From positions 15,174,386 to 15,238,385 of the forward strand of contig JAJEKV010000003.1 in NCBI GenBank assembly GCA_021234155.1: a stretch of 64,000 nucleotides of DNA. Reading direction: 5' to 3'. The position numbers and the translations under genes were made by a program. Shown here in pieces: positions 22,516-32,323 of the stretch (the stretch's first letter is position 1; each line of letters opens with the position of its first letter). The notes under the pieces were generated by a model, which made no database searches, was not told where the DNA came from, and was given only the letters and a program-made list of their open reading frames with translations. This DNA comes from Isoetes taiwanensis (lineage: Eukaryota > Streptophyta > Lycopodiopsida > Isoetales > Isoetaceae).

Positions 22516-22545
22516 AATAGACCCACAATACTCACAAGTAATAAA

Positions 22546-23421
22546 CTAAACCTCCCTTGGCTTCTCACCAATTGTAAGCTTAGAAATCTTGGCTGCAATA
22601 TCCTCTGTTTTATGCTCTGGAGCAGCAACTTCATGAATGTATCCGAGCTTATCTTCAGCCTTGAGAGCATACTTTTGTGCTTCTAACAATGTTGTAGGTT
22701 GTTTAGCCTTCACCTTATGAGCAATAGCTCGTTTCAGCCCCTTTACATACCATTGAATATCCATTTCATCATTCCTTGCAATCTTCCAATGAACCACGGC
22801 TTTGAGAACCGCAATGTACCTCTGATTATACTCTCTAATTGATTCATCTTCCTTTTGTGTGAAATTTGTCCACCTTTCCATAGTCTTATCCTTACCATGG
22901 ACTTCTTGATAATTAGCAATGAATGCTTCCTTTAATTCCTGATATGTCATGGTATCTGGCTGGGTTTGTGCCCATTCCTCCACTGAATCTTGCAAATAAC
23001 TATGAAACCAAAGCAAGTGATCATCAGCCGGTAACTTACATTGCTGACAATACCTCTCAAACTTCACAATATGCTTCAAAGGATCCCGATCCACCAGATC
23101 ATCAAACTTTGGAATCCCCATTGTCTGAAAACCCCATACCATAGGTGGTAATATAGCCATCTTTGCCTCCTCTTGGGTTTCTTGAAATTGGAAAAACGAA
23201 ATTGAATCTCCCTTCAATTTAAAAAACGAAATTGGATTACCTTCTAGATCGGTAAATGGAATCAAAACCTCCTGGATCTGAGAATTAGACCCCAGATCTG
23301 CTCCGAAATCTAAAAACGAAATTGAATCTTGATGCAATTTTGAGCCCAAAGATTGACTCACCGGTCCCCTCCTTGTTACGATAGAGCTTGGTGGGATATC
23401 CTTCTTACTTCTCTTGGGCAT
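22546..23421 (-). CDS. Gag capsid protein of the non-autonomous LTR element
   Basis: ATG at 23421 opens MPKRSKKDIPPSSIVTRRG; 291 codons to a TAG at 22546. The central part is a retrotransposon gag domain: WGFQTMGIPKFDDLVDRDP (around residue 107), LKHIVKFERYCQQCKLPADD, WFHSYLQDSVEEWAQTQPD, the motif LKEAFIANYQ, then the helical FTQKEDESIREYNQRYIAVL and KGLKRAIAHKV. It would form the particle shell. The frame is fully open, unlike the Tat gag around it. After the TAG, translation would continue FITCEYCGSI, the first half of a zinc knuckle, so the stop may be a mutation or a readthrough point separating capsid from nucleocapsid. The next gene part is displaced by a MITE at 22280-22515. Confidence 0.85.
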   Translation of the reverse strand: MPKRSKKDIPPSSIVTRRGPVSQSLGSKLHQDSISFLDFGADLGSNSQIQEVLIPFTDLEGNPISFFKLKGDSISFFQFQETQEEAKMAILPPMVWGFQTMGIPKFDDLVDRDPLKHIVKFERYCQQCKLPADDHLLWFHSYLQDSVEEWAQTQPDTMTYQELKEAFIANYQEVHGKDKTMERWTNFTQKEDESIREYNQRYIAVLKAVVHWKIARNDEMDIQWYVKGLKRAIAHKVKAKQPTTLLEAQKYALKAEDKLGYIHEVAAPEHKTEDIAAKISKLTIGEKPREV

Positions 23422-23593
23422 AAAACTATGCTCCCCTTGTCAAATTTTGTCCCGCAAATCAATTACGGCAAAATCCCCTTCACACAAGAAATTGCTCCTT
23501 TCTCAATGGTGTCGTTCTTTACCGACGATCACCAATACCAATGGTAACAACTCCTTTTTCAATGGAAATTCTTGCCGATCAATGGTCTGTCGA

Positions 23594-23609
23594 GCACCGT
23601 GGTCGCCAA
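23594..23609 (-). other. Candidate primer-binding site of the gag-protease element
   Basis: Read on the minus strand the sequence after the LTR is tttggcgaccacggtgct, giving TGG three bases after the LTR end, as expected for a tRNA primer site. The tRNA is not identified. A very similar tggcgaccacagtggga also sits next to the inner edge of the other LTR (19585-19601), which is unusual and makes the assignment tentative. Confidence 0.4.
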
Positions 23610-23611
23610 AT

Positions 23612-23973
23612 TGTTAGAGCCGGAGCTCTAACCTTGCAAGAAGGATGAAAAACCCAACAATCCAAGCTCAATCTATCAGATCAAAGCAATGCACAACACA
23701 AAGATCCATCATCTCCATAGCTAGAACAAGCAAAATACTCTCTCTCAATACACCGTCTCTCTGTTCTTCTCTCTCTGCTCAGACAATATAGTGATGATCA
23801 TGCCTTCGCAATGCATATGTGCAAATATCCTGCACGCGTGCATGTGCGTATATCACTCCATATATGGTATACTATCTTCTATACCACCTCAATAGTGGTG
23901 AGTGTGGTGAGTAGTGACGAGTGTGGTGAGTGGTGAGTGGTGACGAGTGTGGTGAGTGGTGACCACTCCAACA
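23612..23973 (-). repeat. 5' LTR of the gag-protease element
   Basis: 362 bp, matching 19194-19583. The size difference is mostly due to fewer ggtgagtggtga units. On the minus strand it ends ...gctctaaca, followed by the primer-site candidate at 23594-23609. Confidence 0.85.
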
Positions 23974-23978
23974 CTATT

Positions 23979-24175
23979 CACATAAGAGGCATGAACAATG
24001 CAAAAGACAAAGAGCAAGTGCAAGTCAATGAGGATGTCAATGTTGTAAGACACAAAGAAATCGAGCAAAACATGGTTGTACCATCTCCCCCTTGTCAGAA
24101 ATATTTGAAAAGGGATAAAGAGAGTGAGGATTTTGAGTATTACTTAAGAACTCAAAAATTAGTGTTGACTTCCTA
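23979..24175 (+). pseudogene. Tat-like gag, continuation after the LTR-element insertion
   Basis: The frame VMAV at 19182-19193 continues here as HIRGMNNAKDKEQVQVNED once one copy of the target duplication is removed. It ends near 24175 in a stop. This is the link between the gag knuckles and the protease. Confidence 0.65.
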
Positions 24176-24179
24176 ACTC

Positions 24180-24824
24180 TGCTAAAAATAGCTCCATCCT
24201 ACAGAAAGAAGGTTCTGAATCTGACCAAGGAGGATGAATTTGCTCTCACTAATCATATTGAGGAGCACGTCTTGACTCAGAAAGATTATGACCCAGGGGC
24301 CTTTACATGTGTTGCTAGAATGGGCAAGAAGGTTCTGACCAAGGTCCTATTAGATGGAGGATCACCTCTGAATGTGATGTCCCATCACATTATGAGATTG
24401 TGTGGCCTTGAAATAGACAAAAAGGCTCCCATGGTTTTAAAATCATTCTCAAACACCAAAATCAGCCCTATGGGAATAGTTAGCGATGTACCAATTGATG
24501 TGGAGGGAATAGTTGTTGCTGCTAACTTTGTGGCTGTTGCTTTTGAAGGAATAAATGAGAAGTCAGATATTTGATCTGCTTCTGGGAAGGAAATGGTTGT
24601 CAATAGTTGATGCCAGGCCTGTGTGGTCAAAGGGAGAATGCACTATTTCAAATGGTAAGAGAAGAGTAACACTCTACAATAAGGTAGGAGAGTTCGAGGC
24701 TTTGAATTTCATTGAAGAAGATATTCAGGTGTCAAATCCCTGTGAAGAGTTTGAGCTGAGTACAAATGATCAATTGCCAAACTTAGAATTTCCTATACAG
24801 GTAAATCTGCCAAAACAAGAAAAC
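24180..24824 (+). pseudogene. Tat-like aspartic protease
   Basis: Signature KVLLDGGSPLNVMSHHIM near 24345, with DGG at the active site where most retropepsins have DTG or DSG (DGG is common in Tat/Athila relatives). Then KISPMGIVSDVPIDVEG and the flap-partner region FDLLLGRKWLSIVDARPVW near 24570 after a one-base frame change at about 24572. It processes the polyprotein. The upstream LTKEDEFALTNHIEEHVLTQ leads in from gag. Confidence 0.8.
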
Positions 24825-25400
24825 TTTGCTTACTTATGGTTTGATGGTGGTGTCTCAAAAAGATTAAGTGTAGCCTCCTCTGCTGCTATTCTTAAAGATT
24901 CTTTGCAAAAGTATGCAGAATTTTTCCAAATATAACCTCAAACATGGCAGAATACAAGGCTCTGATAGCAGGTCTTCAAGAAGCCAAGAATTTGAACATT
25001 AATGAAATTGTTATTTTTGGAGACTCTCAGCTTGTGTGCAGACAGATATTGGGTGAATATCAAGCAAAAAATGAAGGTATAATCTTGCTAAGAGACCAAG
25101 CTGTGGGAGAGTTGACTAAATTCAGTTCTTGGAAGTTATGCCATGTGCCAAGGGAGCAAAATTGTGAAGCTGATGCATTGTGCAGAACTGTCCTACTCGA
25201 GCATTTGGCTGAGGGAGCAATTCAAGAAGAAAACTTGGAGAGGGATGATTTGCAACAACTCTATCCTATCTTGGTAATCAATGCAAATGAGGAAAAACAG
25301 GTAAAAGAGGTAAAAGTGAATAAAAAGGGTCAAGATAGAGTTTTTTATGTTGGGGATTTGTTCAAAGAAGAGGATGAGTCCTTTGTCACCAAGTTTTTTG
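24825..25400 (+). pseudogene. Plant/archaeal-type RNase H located upstream of the reverse transcriptase
   Basis: The frame after the protease gives YLWFDGGVSKRLSVASSAAI (first catalytic Asp in FDGG). A frame change then leads to AEYKALIAGLQEAKNLNINE (catalytic Glu), IVIFGDSQLVCRQILGEYQ (second Asp) and CHVPREQNCEADALCR (last Asp in ADA). This is the four-residue catalytic set of the RNase H family that Tat elements acquired in addition to their own. It sits before the RT, while a separate gypsy RNase H follows the RT at 26300-26640. In Tat elements I know, the extra copy is usually placed after the RT. About 200 bp of unassigned linker follows. Confidence 0.75.
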
Positions 25401-26115
25401 ATGAATGGATGTATTTGCTTGGGACTACAATGAACTGGTTGGTGTTGATAAAGAGGTGTGTGAATTTGAAATAAAGATCAAGGAAGGCATGAAACCTGTT
25501 GTTCAAAAGCTTAGAAGAATAAATGCATCTTTGCTTGGCCTAATCAAGGAAGAATTATACAAAATGAAGGATGCTGGTGTGATCTCAAAAATTGTATATC
25601 CAGAATGGTTATCTTGCATTGTACCTATTGAAAAGAAAAACAAAACCATAAGAATTTGCATTGACTATACGGATTTGAATAAGGCTACTATCAAAGATTG
25701 TTACCCTTTGCCTTTCTTGGAGGAAGTGTTGCATGTTGTTGCAGGAAAAGAGATCTATTCTTTTTTAGATGGCTTCTCAAGTCTTAATCAAATAAGCATA
25801 AAAGAGGAAGATCAGCCAAAGACCTCATTCATTACACCACGGGGAACATTTGCAATGAGAAGAATGCCCTTTGGATTGATGAATGCATCAGCAACTTTCC
25901 AAAGAGCCATGGATACGATCTTTAAGGATATGCCTCCAACTGCATTTCCTGTCTTCTTGGATGATCTCTGCTTAGGTACTTATTTCAAGGACCACTTTGA
26001 TTATCTAACAAAGTTATTTGCCTTATGCAGGAAAGGAGGTGTCAGTCTAAATCCAAAAAAAGTGTGTCTTTTTATGCTCAAGAGGAGATTTACTGGGACA
26101 TGAAGTGTCTACAAT
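25401..26115 (+). pseudogene. Tat-like reverse transcriptase
   Basis: Open for about 230 codons: DVFAWDYNELVGVD, then IKEELYKMKDAGVISKI, RICIDYTDLNKATIKDCYPLP (fingers), FASSLNQI-like FSSLNQISIKEEDQPKTSFI, RMPFGLMNASATFQRAMD, and the active site VFLDDLCLG (FLDD for the usual YLDD/YIDD; both catalytic Asp kept). It ends at MLKRRFTGT with a stop, after which the GHEVS block and thumb are frameshifted. It copies the element RNA into DNA. Confidence 0.85.
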
Positions 26116-26690
26116 AGGTATTCAGGTAGCAAAGAATAAAAATTGAGGCTTTGACGAAGCTTGCTCCTCCTAAAACACTTAAACAGGTAAAAAGTTTCTT
26201 AGGGATGAATAGTTTTTTGAGAATGTATGTTCCTCATTTCTCACACACCATAAGTCCAATTTCTAACCTCAGGTTGGAAAATTCTCTAAGAATGAGAGCA
26301 AGCACATTTTGATTGATTGGAATGAAATATGCCAAGAATCCTTTGATAAAATTATCAATGCTATCTGCCATTCTATCCTGTTGAAACCTCCCGACTTAGA
26401 AAAGCCTTTTAAAGCCTACATTAGTGTCATTAAAAAGGCAATTGGTGTGGCATTACTTCAAGAAGATCATGTTATTTCTTTTGCCAGCAAGATGTGGTCT
26501 GACACTGAGCTAAGGTACCCCAGACTCAAGAAGAGTGCAGCTGCATTAATGTTTCTAATAGATATACAAGGTCATCTTTTGCAAAACAACCATACTCAAG
26601 TCTACATGAGGCAAAACCTGCAAAAAACAGCCTAAGGCCAAGTTATGTAGATGGGCTTGTAAAATTCAAGCTTACAATATTACTGTCAAG
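26116..26690 (+). pseudogene. Gypsy-type RNase H of the Tat-like element
   Basis: The connection block VKSFLGMNSFLRMYVPHFS is visible near 26190-26245. RNase H then begins DWNEICQESFDKI (26312), with LEKPFKAYISVIKKAIGVAL, where the expected first catalytic Asp (usual form Y.DAS) appears as Ser/Val, then HVISFASKMW and ELRYPRLKKSAAALMF (catalytic Glu region). It stops at 26635. If the reading is right, this native RNase H has lost a catalytic residue while the upstream copy keeps its set. Confidence 0.65.
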
Positions 26691-27118
26691 GTGGTGAACT
26701 TAATTGAAAATCCTAGTCCTTATTTACCTTATGCTTTGTTTGAACATGAAGATCAAGAAGGATTAAATGATACTGATTGCGTTACTAACTTGGTTGTTTT
26801 TCATGAAAAAGACTTGGGCTGGCAATTTGATATCAGGAATTATTTGGAGAATAATGAGTTGCCAAAAGACCTGAGTAGCAGTCAGGAAAGAAGATTCAAA
26901 GAGAAATGCAAAAAATTTAGATTGATTGGAGAAGTATTGTGCAAAGTTAACAAGGAAGGAGTGTTGCTGAGATGTGTGGATCCTGAAGAGGCCAAAATGA
27001 TCATTGAGGCTTGTCATGAAGGCATTTGTGGTGGACACTTTGCTGCTGATACAATTGCAAAGACAATTTTAAGGTCTGGATATTTTTTGCCTACCCTTTT
27101 TAAAGATTGCTATAATGC
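26691..27118 (+). pseudogene. Tat-like integrase, N-terminal part
   Basis: The open frame from 26691 includes PYLPYALFEHEDQE, a helical linker, then the zinc-binding start: VDPEEAKMIIEACHEGICGG, with His in ACHEG and His in GGHFA, and ILRSGYFLPTLFKDCYNA. The frame is broken at 27119 by a large insertion. The Cys pair of the zinc finger (KCCHKC) is found on the other side at 33971, and the catalytic core follows there. Confidence 0.85.
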
Positions 27119-27287
27119 TATATTCTCGAATAACGGCTCGCATGAAAACAGACAAAAGCTCCCGATAGCTAGGCTTTTCATTCATCTCAGCAGTTTTTCT
27201 ACAATGGTATAGAATGAGTAGCTGCACATCACAGGCTACCCAAAAAATGAAAAACATAGGGAATATCCAATTATAACACCTAGACCC

Positions 27288-27968
27288 TGAAGAAATCAAA
27301 CAACAAGCACGTTAAATTTAAACATCTTCTATAGTCTATTCAAAGATAAAATTGCATAGACCATAAGCAATACTTCATCATAGCAATGTCATAAATTTCC
27401 TTAACCTTCATCACTTCATCAAGTTCACAAGTCTTCAAGACTCAAATCATTCTCAATTTCATATGTTAAGGTCATTAAACCAATAAACCAAATGATCATA
27501 TAATAATATCTTCAAACCTTCGAACTGCTACAGTGTTTTTACTGTAGCCAAGGGATTGATCAATTTTGACTACCTTCAAATCTTCAATTTGAATGATCGG
27601 ATCTTCACCCCCTTAGCTCCTGCCTGCAATGCAAAAAACCGTCTAACTATCTATACTCCTTTTTCATTGTTATAGCACAGATCCGGCCGCTATGGCGGAC
27701 CGATCGTGCCCCTTTGCATAAGCTTCCATTCCCGGCCAATTTCAAAAAGGCTTTCCCCCTTTAAACGTTTTCGTGGCAATCTCCACTTAGGCTATTATCA
27801 ATAATTTAACATCTCGTAACCATTGAACTTGACCTTATGAGAATTCCATCATACCTTAGGTAACCTTACATTTAACCTTGTAAATGAGTTCGTTGCTCCA
27901 TGATTCTTTCAGATATGGTACCTGCATCTTCAAGATAATCCCATGATTATAACATGACCATTTCAACA
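27288..27968 (-). repeat. 3' LTR of the recent Copia
   Basis: 681 bp, minus-strand reading TGTTGAAATGG...TTCTTCA. It carries an AT-rich promoter-like region and the short inverted pair ctacagtgtttttactgtag (27530-27549), a perfect hairpin. Confidence 0.95.
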
Positions 27969-27981
27969 TTCCCCCTTCATG
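27969..27981 (-). other. Polypurine tract of the recent Copia
   Basis: Minus-strand atgaagggggaa directly precedes the 3' LTR, the normal plus-strand DNA primer. Confidence 0.85.
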
Positions 27982-29340
27982 TTATAATCTAAGCATTGTA
28001 TCAAACTCTTCAACTCAGTAAACCTTCTTTCTGGCAGGGGTTTTGTGAGCAGGTCTGCTAACTGGTTTTTTGTATTGACATAGATCAATTTAACTATGTC
28101 CTTCCCAACAATTTCCCTGATAAAATGCAGTTCTAATTCTATGTGTTTTGACCTTTCATGGAATACTGGATCCTTTGTCATGGCAATGCAGCTGGTGCTA
28201 TCACAGAATAATTCAGTTGCTTGATTTTGATTGTAACCAAGTTCAACCAGCAACCTTCTTTCCGAGATCACTTCTTTTGTTGCCAACACAGCAGATGCAT
28301 ACTCAGCCTCTGCACTAGATATGGCTGTTGCATGTTGTTTTTTGCATTTCCAACTAATAGGTGCTCCTCCTAAGAATGTTAAGTATCCAGATGTAGATTT
28401 CCTAGTATCAAGGTCCCCTCCCCAATCTGCATCACAATAAGCTAACAACTGCATATCTTCAGTGCTATAGCAAATGCCATGATTCATTGTACCTTTTAAA
28501 TATCGTAAAACCCGCTTTGCTGCTATCTAGTGCTCCTTCCCTGGATCATTGTTATACCTACTCAGCATGTTGACCACATAAGCAATATCTGGTCTAGTAC
28601 AATTAGCCACATATGCTAAACATCCAATTAGTGACATGTATGGTATGTCACTCATTTCTTCTCTCTCTGTTTCTGTTTTGGGACACATCCTGGCAGAAAT
28701 TTTGCAGCCTGGTACTATAGGTGTCTTGCAGGTATTGCATTCTGTCATCTTAAATTTATTGAGCATGCCTTCAATCTGCCCTTTCTGAGTTAAGGTCAAT
28801 GTCTTGTTTGCTCTGTTTCTATGCACCTCTATTCCCAAGAATTTTTTTAATTCTCCCAGATCTGACATCTTGAATTTATTTTTCAAAATAGCCTTGCAAT
28901 GCTCCAAGATATCTGTGCCATTTGCCACCATTATATTGTCATCAACATAGAGTGCAATTATGCACCATTTAGCTCCTTTCTGAAATTTGTAGAGGTTACC
29001 ATCATTTTGCAATTTTATAAAACCTTGCTCTCTGAGAAAAGTGTCTATACACTTGTACCACTCTCTTGGAGACTGTTTGAGCCCGTAAACTGCTTTGTTC
29101 AATTTCCAGACCTTCCCTGCATCTGCTTCAAAACCTGGAGGCAGTTTCATGTAAATTTCTTCTTCTAGTTTAGCATTTAAAAATGCTGTTGTCACGTCCA
29201 TATGATGAATTTCCAAGTCAGATGCATTTGCAATTGACAATAGCATTCTTATACTGTTCATCTTAACCAGTGGAGAGAATGTTTCTTCATAATCCTGTCC
29301 ATATTTTTGAGTAAATCCTTGAGCCACTAACCTGGCCTTA
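27982..29340 (-). CDS. Copia reverse transcriptase - RNase H (3' part of pol, after a frameshift)
   Basis: The frame resumes as PKFKARLVAQGFTQKYGQDY with EETFSPLVKM, then HMDVTTAFLNAKLEEEIYM (first catalytic Asp), the active site IIALYVDDNIMVA, LGELKKFLGIEVHR, and IPYMSLIGCLAYVANCTRPD. At 28527-28529 a TAG replaces the Trp codon in PGKEHWIAAKRVLRYLKG. RNase H follows (CDADWGGDLDTRKSTSGY, SSAEAEYASAV, LFCDSTSCIAMTK, HIELELHFIRE, NQLADLLTKPL) and ends at a stop near 27963. Apart from the one nonsense codon and the frameshift at about 29340, all blocks are present and in order, and the catalytic YVDD is intact. Confidence 0.92.
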
Positions 29341-32287
29341 AATTTGGGGTTACTCCATCAGCTTGAGTCTTAATTTTGAACAACCATTTGTTCCCCACAA
29401 TATTTTTATCATTTGGTCTGTCTACCACTTCATAGGTATTTGTCCTGTTAAATGATTGCATTTCTTCTTGCATTGCTTTTACCCAGCTTTTACTATCAGG
29501 CGAGGATATTGCTTCATCATAGGTCTTTGGTACTGAATCATCTAAATGCATTAAAATTTCAAACAGTCCAAGTACCTCACCTTCTTGTTCCTTGAGTCTT
29601 TGGCTTTTGCCCAGGTGATCCCTTCCAAATGCTTCCAAGTTTTCTTTAGCTTCTCCTCTGAGTATCTCGGCTTCAGTTCTTTTCCTTCTCCTTATAACCT
29701 TGGGTTGACTTTCATCTTGCTGATCAGCTAGATCCCCTGGCTGCACATTTTCAAAATCCACATGGTTAGCATTAGTTGGCATCTTTTCTGGTTCAATATC
29801 TTCATCTTCATCACTGTCTGCTATAGTTGCAGGTTCAGCTTGCTCCTTTTGCAGATTTGTTACTTCAGTTGCTTGACATTTAGTCATCTGACCCTGATTA
29901 TTAATCTTAGGTAACACCTTATAATACTGCTCCTCATCAAACAGTACATCTCGGCTAATTATGATTTTCCTTTTGCTTGAATCATACAGCCTATAGGCCT
30001 TAGATTCTTGATCATAGCCAACCATGTAAGTTATATATGCTTTGTCATCAAGTTTCTTTCTCAGTTCATCAGGCACATGCACAAATGCCAAACACCCATA
30101 GGCTTTAAGCCTTTCATAATCTGGTACTTTGCCCGACCATAATGTTATAGGAATTTCACCTTTAATACTTATAGAAGGTACCATGTTTTGAACGTACACT
30201 GCTGTCTTAACTGCCTCTTCCCAGAGGAAATTTGGCAGCCCTGAGTATTTGAGCATGCTTCTTACTGCATTGAGAATTGTCCTATTTTTCCTTTCAGCAA
30301 TTCCATTTTGCTGAGGTGAAAATCTACATGTCAGCTGCCTTCTGATACCTTGCTCATTGCAATAACTCTTGAATTCATTTGACATGAACTCACCTCCCCT
30401 GTCTAATCTCAAGCATTTGATTTTTCTCCCTGTTTCAACCTGCACCTCATTTGCAAAAATTTTGAATGCCTCCAATGCTGAATCCTTTGTCCTTAAGCAG
30501 TACATCCTGGTCATCCTACTATAATCATCAATAAATGTCATGAAGTACCTCTTCCCTGAAAGACTGGTCACATTCAATGGCCCACACAAATCTGTGCGTA
30601 TCAAATCTAATTTATTCTTTGCCCTCTTTACTGATTTTTTGAAGGGCAGTTTGGTATGTTTTCCCAAAATACAGCCAATGCATTTGAACTTCTCATCATT
30701 TGCACCAGAACCTTTAATTAACCCTTTCTTCAACATGAGTTGCACAGTTCTGGAATTTACATGACACATCCTCTCATGCCATGTTTTTAAGTTGGTACAA
30801 GTTACAAGATTTATACTTGAAGCATATTGATTCAGATTTAATCCAAACAGGTTGCCAACCCTTTTACCAACAAACTTTAATATATTATTGAAGAACACTT
30901 TACATTGCAATCTCTCAAAGAGAACTTTATACCCGAGATCCACTAGCTGACATACTGAAATCAGATTTCTAACTAGGCCTGGTACACAAAGAACATTTTC
31001 TAGTTTGACAGCCTTCCCTTCAAGATCATAAAGTTCGAGCATTCCTGTGTCCTTGATTTCTTGCAAATCCCCATTCCCTAGTTGCACGTGCCCTCTTGCC
31101 ACCTTTTTGCAATCCTTAAGCAATTTTGAGGAAGATGTCACTGTCCTCTCAGCTCCTGAATCTATAATTATCATATCATGATCATTTGCATCATGCATTA
31201 AATGACATAATTTAGCATGGCTTACCTCAACATCTTCATTCTGCTCGTCCTCCTCACTTCGAGCTTCTTGAGTTAAATTCAAAGCTGGATTGTCTTTTGA
31301 ACTCCCCTTTCCCCTCTGAGCAAATGTTCCCTTGCCTCCCATGCCTCTGTTTTTCCCTTTTGCATTCTGCCCCCTTGGGCTGGGACAGCTTGAAGCAAAG
31401 TGCCCCTTGCCATCACAGTTATAGCATATAATCTCTTTTCCTGTCTTTGGACAATCTGCCTTCAAATGCCCATAGGCATTACAATTGTAACATGGTCCAA
31501 CCTTATCCCTGCTAGTCTTATTAAATACTTTTTTCTCTTTGTGTTTCCCTGCATAAAGGACTTCAGTGGTTGGATCATCCTCCTCTTGGCCCATCTGCCT
31601 CTGCTCGAACTCCGTTCTTATCATTTGTATGGCATGTTCTTTTGTTCTGGCTATATTTCTTAAGAGAGTTGCCAAATAAGCATTGTGAGAGACTGCTCTA
31701 GAAATAGCTAGCAGCTGATACTGCTCATTCAATATGACTCCAGCCCCCTCCAGGTCAGCTACAATGGAGTCAAATTTTTCTAAGAATTCAGTTATGTTGT
31801 CCTTGTCATGTAATTTTAACTTTCTCAACTGCTTCTCTAAAACATCTATCTGTGAAGATGTTTTAGCTTCATAGTTCTTAACCATGTAAGACCACATTTC
31901 CCTGGGGCTTAGCCCTCTGAGCTTAAGCTTAATAATAGGTCCCACTTTACAGCAGATGATGGCTTGAGCCTCCTTAATTTTAATCACTTCACTTGGCTGT
32001 ACCTTTGAGGTGACAGTTGGTTCTGCACTACCCTTCGCCACACTTGTTTCAGCACCTCCACCAGCAGTGGAATCCCCAGCACTAGAGCTTGAAGTAGCTC
32101 CCCCTGTGCTTGCTGACCCTGTACTAACATTGATGTCAGACTGCCTGCTAGCATTTGGATCAACCAAATACCACAGATTCTCAAACTCCAGGACTTTCTG
32201 GATACTTTGTTTCCAGACTTGGAAACCACTTTCCCCCTTGAACACTTCAATGGCATTGAGCAAATTTGCTCCAAAACGGCTAGACAT
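29327..32287 (-). CDS. Copia gag - protease - integrase polyprotein
   Basis: ATG at 32287 gives MSSRFGANLLNAIEVFKGES, 24 bases inside the primer site. Gag (UBN2 type) runs to two knuckles, CYNCNAYGHLKADC and CYNCDGKGHFASSC. The protease has MIIIDSGAERTVTS (DSG active site). GAG pre-integrase: TWHERMCHVNSRTVQLML and CIGCILGKH. Integrase core: RTDLCGPL (Asp), LDRGGEF (Asp) and NGIAERKNRTI (Glu), all three catalytic residues present. The post-core YDSSKRKIIISRDVLFDE and the RT lead-in SWVKAMQEEMQSFNRTNTYE follow. The frame stops at 29327, just after a run of C where one base seems to have been lost; the true protein continues as PKFKARLVAQG. Confidence 0.95.
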   Translation of the reverse strand: MSSRFGANLLNAIEVFKGESGFQVWKQSIQKVLEFENLWYLVDPNASRQSDINVSTGSASTGGATSSSSAGDSTAGGGAETSVAKGSAEPTVTSKVQPSEVIKIKEAQAIICCKVGPIIKLKLRGLSPREMWSYMVKNYEAKTSSQIDVLEKQLRKLKLHDKDNITEFLEKFDSIVADLEGAGVILNEQYQLLAISRAVSHNAYLATLLRNIARTKEHAIQMIRTEFEQRQMGQEEDDPTTEVLYAGKHKEKKVFNKTSRDKVGPCYNCNAYGHLKADCPKTGKEIICYNCDGKGHFASSCPSPRGQNAKGKNRGMGGKGTFAQRGKGSSKDNPALNLTQEARSEEDEQNEDVEVSHAKLCHLMHDANDHDMIIIDSGAERTVTSSSKLLKDCKKVARGHVQLGNGDLQEIKDTGMLELYDLEGKAVKLENVLCVPGLVRNLISVCQLVDLGYKVLFERLQCKVFFNNILKFVGKRVGNLFGLNLNQYASSINLVTCTNLKTWHERMCHVNSRTVQLMLKKGLIKGSGANDEKFKCIGCILGKHTKLPFKKSVKRAKNKLDLIRTDLCGPLNVTSLSGKRYFMTFIDDYSRMTRMYCLRTKDSALEAFKIFANEVQVETGRKIKCLRLDRGGEFMSNEFKSYCNEQGIRRQLTCRFSPQQNGIAERKNRTILNAVRSMLKYSGLPNFLWEEAVKTAVYVQNMVPSISIKGEIPITLWSGKVPDYERLKAYGCLAFVHVPDELRKKLDDKAYITYMVGYDQESKAYRLYDSSKRKIIISRDVLFDEEQYYKVLPKINNQGQMTKCQATEVTNLQKEQAEPATIADSDEDEDIEPEKMPTNANHVDFENVQPGDLADQQDESQPKVIRRRKRTEAEILRGEAKENLEAFGRDHLGKSQRLKEQEGEVLGLFEILMHLDDSVPKTYDEAISSPDSKSWVKAMQEEMQSFNRTNTYEVVDRPNDKNIVGNKWLFKIKTQADGVTPNLRPG

Positions 32288-32310
32288 GATTGCTTTTCCT
32301 TGGATCTGTA

Positions 32311-32322
32311 GCTCTGATACCA
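32311..32322 (-). other. Primer-binding site, initiator Met tRNA
   Basis: Minus-strand TGGTATCAGAGC, exact match to the plant initiator Met-tRNA site, one base from the 5' LTR. Confidence 0.95.
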
Positions 32323-32323
32323 A

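Larger units (their letters stand above)
19194..23973 (-). mobile_element. Non-autonomous LTR retrotransposon encoding gag and protease only
   Basis: LTRs at 19194-19583 and 23612-23973 share TGTTAGAGCC...CCAACA ends and long near-identical stretches. The flanks are ctgtt and ctatt, a 5-bp target duplication with one change. Excision restores the Tat gag frame. All coding is on the minus strand: gag next to the right-hand (5') LTR, zinc knuckles, protease, then an unknown ORF. The remaining 490 bp before the 3' LTR is non-coding. There is no trace of reverse transcriptase, RNase H or integrase, so it must depend on another element. It is about 4.8 kb long. Confidence 0.85.

Noticed and set aside
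31400-31663. Plus-strand ORFs opposite the recent Copia
   Set aside because: Shadows of a gene whose minus-strand domains are unambiguous.
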